From Stercoripulliclostridium_A sp963642145 (GTDB taxonomy: Bacteria; Bacillota; Clostridia; Christensenellales; DTU072), in NCBI GenBank assembly GCA_963642145.1, contig CAVIFU010000004.1, forward strand, positions 1 to 62,133: a stretch of 62,133 nt of DNA, written 5' to 3'. The notes below the pieces were generated by a model that saw only the letters and a program-made list of their open reading frames with translations, was not told where the DNA came from and ran no database searches. This document shows, one piece after another, positions 59,900 to 62,133 of this stretch. A program made the position numbers and the translations under genes. Positions within the stretch are counted from its first letter, which is position 1. Each line of letters opens with the position of its first letter.

Positions 59900-62083
59900 T
59901 TAGCCTTGAGGTAGAAGCGTCGTATCGCCGTTAGCTACCCACGTCGTTCCATCGTTTGTAATAACCTCCCAACTACCGTTGTTGCTTTGTTCAACCGAGA
60001 AGCCGCTAACGCCGTCAACTTTAAATATCTGTCCTTTGTCCCCATTGTCATAGTCGACAGGCGAAGTAACCGTGGTGTTTTTTACGGTTATCGTCGCACC
60101 CGATTGTGCACATGCCAAACGAACAAATCTACCGTTCATACCGATCAACTTGTTGCCGTCAAAGGTAAACGTACCGCAGTTCGCTTTGTTTGAGATCTGA
60201 ACGTTGTTACCTGAACATCCGTTAAACGTATTGTTCGATACCGTGAAGTTTGTCAATGTAGCAGTTGTGTTGTTCCAAGTAATTGCCTGATAATAAGAGT
60301 TCATTGTGCAACCGACAATGGTTATATTGTTGAAGCCCTTTACGCCGTCGTCTATGCCACAGAAGTTAGCGTCTGCCCCATCACTGCCTGCGTAGAGGAA
60401 GTGTACAACGGTGTTGCTCTTATCGCCCGTGCCGACGCAATCTTTTACGGTAAAGTTGTTTACATACAAGGTGGAGCCTTTGCAATTAGTTGCAGTATCG
60501 CTCAACTCAATTGCCGTTTGTTCTGTATTGTTAAAGGTTATACCTTCTATCGTGATGTTTGTAAGTGACAAGTAGCTGACAAAGCCTTTGTCCTTGTTCA
60601 TTTCGTCTTGGTTGGATGCTTTTGTACGTGCGCCTGCTTCGACTTTTATGCCGTCACAAGTAACGGTTGCGTTGTCTGCCGCCTTGATCGTCAATCCGTC
60701 GATTGCCCGATAGTATGCGGGGTAGTAGGTGACGTTTACATCCAGATCCTCGCGCCTCGTGCTTGCAGTCTTGGTTTGGCGCAAATACAGCATGCTGTAA
60801 TCGCCTTCGGTAAGAACCAATGTCATACCGTCGATGGAGCCGTATTTGCCGTCAAGATAATCCTGAACGTTGCTGCTGCTGTTTACCGCGACGGCGTTTT
60901 CAATATTGTAGATGATGTCTATCGGGCTGGCATGGAGGAGGTGTAGCGTAATATCGCCTGTATCGTAATTATATTCCGCATATTCGGCTGTTGTGCTTGC
61001 GGTTGTAAGGAGGAGTGCGCCATTGTGATAAATCTTTACGCCTGTCAAACCCGAGATATACTTGATAACTACCGTAACAAGAGTTTCATTGGTGTCGGCT
61101 ACCGGTAACGTCAAATTGTAGCTTGCTACGGACTGGGTCGCTTCAACGCCCACGCTTTGATTCTTCGCGGTGTCGGAAAGCGTTTTACCTACATACTCTA
61201 ATTTCTGCGCAACCGTTGTCTTCTTTGTTCCGTCACTGCCGGTGCTTACGTCGGTTGTGTCGAGAACAACACCCGTAGGATAAGTAACGGACATGACGTC
61301 GTCATCAATTACCTGAGCTTCGTCACCACCAACGGAAACCTTTCCGTCGTCAGTCTCCGTAACCGTAAGATTGCCGTTTGCCTTTGTCACAATGGCAGCG
61401 TTATCATCGGTTGCGGTGTTGCCTTGTACTTGCTCAATATGGAATAACAGACTGCAAGACATGTCTTTGTAGTCATTGTCTACATCGGTAGGAAGCTCTA
61501 CGTAGCAAGTGTATTCTTTTATTTTGGTTCCACCGCTTTCGGTTGCTATATCCAATGATTCCCACTTGCTGTAACCGTTGTTTACCGTTATGCCGGCAAT
61601 ATTAAATTCCAATACGTCAAGCAATTTGCCGCCATCGAGGTTTGTGCCGACAACGCTCATTCTGTACTTGGTCTTGACGTTGCTGTAATTGGTAATAGTA
61701 AGCTTAAACGTAACTTTGTCCCCGGGGACCATTTTATCAAGGAGCAAAAGTTGCTCGTTGTTTTCCTCAGCCAAAGCAACGGTTCCGCCGGTAGCGAAGG
61801 TACCGCCTTTTCCGTCATCATTGGTAGTCGCCAAGTTGGTATCCGTCTCAACGGCATTGCCGTCGTCCATTGAAATAGACGTAGGCGAATACAGCAAAAG
61901 ATCGCTTGCAACGGCAGTAATCTCAATTTTACCGCTTGTGACATTTACGTTTACTTTGTCTTCACTTGTGAATAACGCAAACGTTGCGCCGACGATGATT
62001 CCCGTGCACAGCAAAATCGCGAGCACGGCGGAAACAATAATGTTTCGCTTGGTTCTTTGGTTCTTTTTGTTTGTTTTTTCCAT
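59900..62083 (-). CDS. SipW-type signal peptide protein with beta-helix domain (TasA/camelysin-like N-terminus)
   Basis: 727 residues. The N-terminus has a long basic head then LAILLCTGIIVGATFALFTS, the pattern of signal peptides cleaved by SipW-type signal peptidase, followed by KVNVNVTSGKIEITA as in TasA/CalY-like proteins. Residues from about 60 to 210 fit the TasA-type beta-sandwich (MVPGDKVTFKLTITNYSNVK). The second half (about 410-720) contains a right-handed beta-helix (YLSLTNITIEGITFNNTEQT, FNNITIVGCTMNSYYQAI, TNFTVSNNTFNGCSGNNVQ). It is probably a secreted matrix or fibre protein. AAAGGAG precedes the ATG. No SipW gene is in the window. Confidence 0.88.
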   Translation of the reverse strand: MEKTNKKNQRTKRNIIVSAVLAILLCTGIIVGATFALFTSEDKVNVNVTSGKIEITAVASDLLLYSPTSISMDDGNAVETDTNLATTNDDGKGGTFATGGTVALAEENNEQLLLLDKMVPGDKVTFKLTITNYSNVKTKYRMSVVGTNLDGGKLLDVLEFNIAGITVNNGYSKWESLDIATESGGTKIKEYTCYVELPTDVDNDYKDMSCSLLFHIEQVQGNTATDDNAAIVTKANGNLTVTETDDGKVSVGGDEAQVIDDDVMSVTYPTGVVLDTTDVSTGSDGTKKTTVAQKLEYVGKTLSDTAKNQSVGVEATQSVASYNLTLPVADTNETLVTVVIKYISGLTGVKIYHNGALLLTTASTTAEYAEYNYDTGDITLHLLHASPIDIIYNIENAVAVNSSSNVQDYLDGKYGSIDGMTLVLTEGDYSMLYLRQTKTASTRREDLDVNVTYYPAYYRAIDGLTIKAADNATVTCDGIKVEAGARTKASNQDEMNKDKGFVSYLSLTNITIEGITFNNTEQTAIELSDTATNCKGSTLYVNNFTVKDCVGTGDKSNTVVHFLYAGSDGADANFCGIDDGVKGFNNITIVGCTMNSYYQAITWNNTTATLTNFTVSNNTFNGCSGNNVQISNKANCGTFTFDGNKLIGMNGRFVRLACAQSGATITVKNTTVTSPVDYDNGDKGQIFKVDGVSGFSVEQSNNGSWEVITNDGTTWVANGDTTLLPQG

Positions 62084-62133
62084 ATAATTCTCCTTTCCGA
62101 AAATTTTTTACCACATTTATTTTGTTCATCTAA

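Overview
The window comes from a Gram-positive-type anaerobe, most likely an uncultured gut member of the Clostridia. The evidence is a pyruvate:ferredoxin oxidoreductase, lipobox lipoproteins, a SipW-type signal peptide, Ig-like, InlB-like and GLUG surface repeats, strong GGAGG ribosome binding sites, and near-consensus TTGACA/TATAAT promoters with 17-nt spacers. A Christensenellales/Borkfalkiaceae-like lineage fits the style, but that is a guess. There is no phage, transposon, integrase, CRISPR array or rRNA. No gene-free stretch exceeds 300 bases.

Layout. 1-300: tRNA-Ser(GGA) and tRNA-Val(CAC) on the minus strand, separated by a 21-bp tandem repeat. 300-2420: an mgtE magnesium channel/transporter preceded by a promoter, a well-formed 23-codon leader ORF and alternative hairpins. 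2420-7510: a polyamine ABC operon (xre-cupin regulator, potA, potB, potC, potD). 7600-31800 (minus): an ABC exporter pair, two paralogous membrane-anchored Ig-like/beta-helix proteins, a membrane-anchored unknown, an mtnN nucleosidase, a fused GlmM-GlmU(acetyltransferase) enzyme, and a 4,063-residue surface protein behind its own promoter. 31800-34150: nagB, a GlmS-like SIS protein and tRNA-Thr(GGT). 34170-39300: MATE pump, metallo-beta-lactamase-fold protein and alpha/beta hydrolase, divergent from a membrane-anchored metallophosphoesterase. 39360-44480: nifJ and an FAD-dependent oxidoreductase. 44496-49240: an operon of two GPH-type transporters around a leucine-rich-repeat lipoprotein. 49310-51690: aroC, a short-chain dehydrogenase and a low-molecular-weight phosphatase. 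51740-58200 (plus): five tightly overlapping genes. 58238-59746: catalase. 59900-62083: a SipW-type signal-peptide beta-helix fibre-like protein.

The most novel-looking unit is the five-gene overlapping operon at 51756-58194. It begins with a release-factor-like protein that keeps the GGQ peptidyl-tRNA hydrolysis motif but lacks the stop-codon-reading loop. An SF1 helicase with an extra N-terminal domain, a coiled-coil protein, a membrane protein with a cytoplasmic head and GLUG-like ectodomain, and a small membrane protein follow. Also notable are the GlmM-GlmU fusion joining two consecutive UDP-GlcNAc steps, the ABC exporter operon with twin beta-helix proteins sharing a C-terminal motif, and the acidic leader peptide before a MgtE whose sensor domain is duplicated.

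Family assignments are from reading sequence motifs only; no database search was run.
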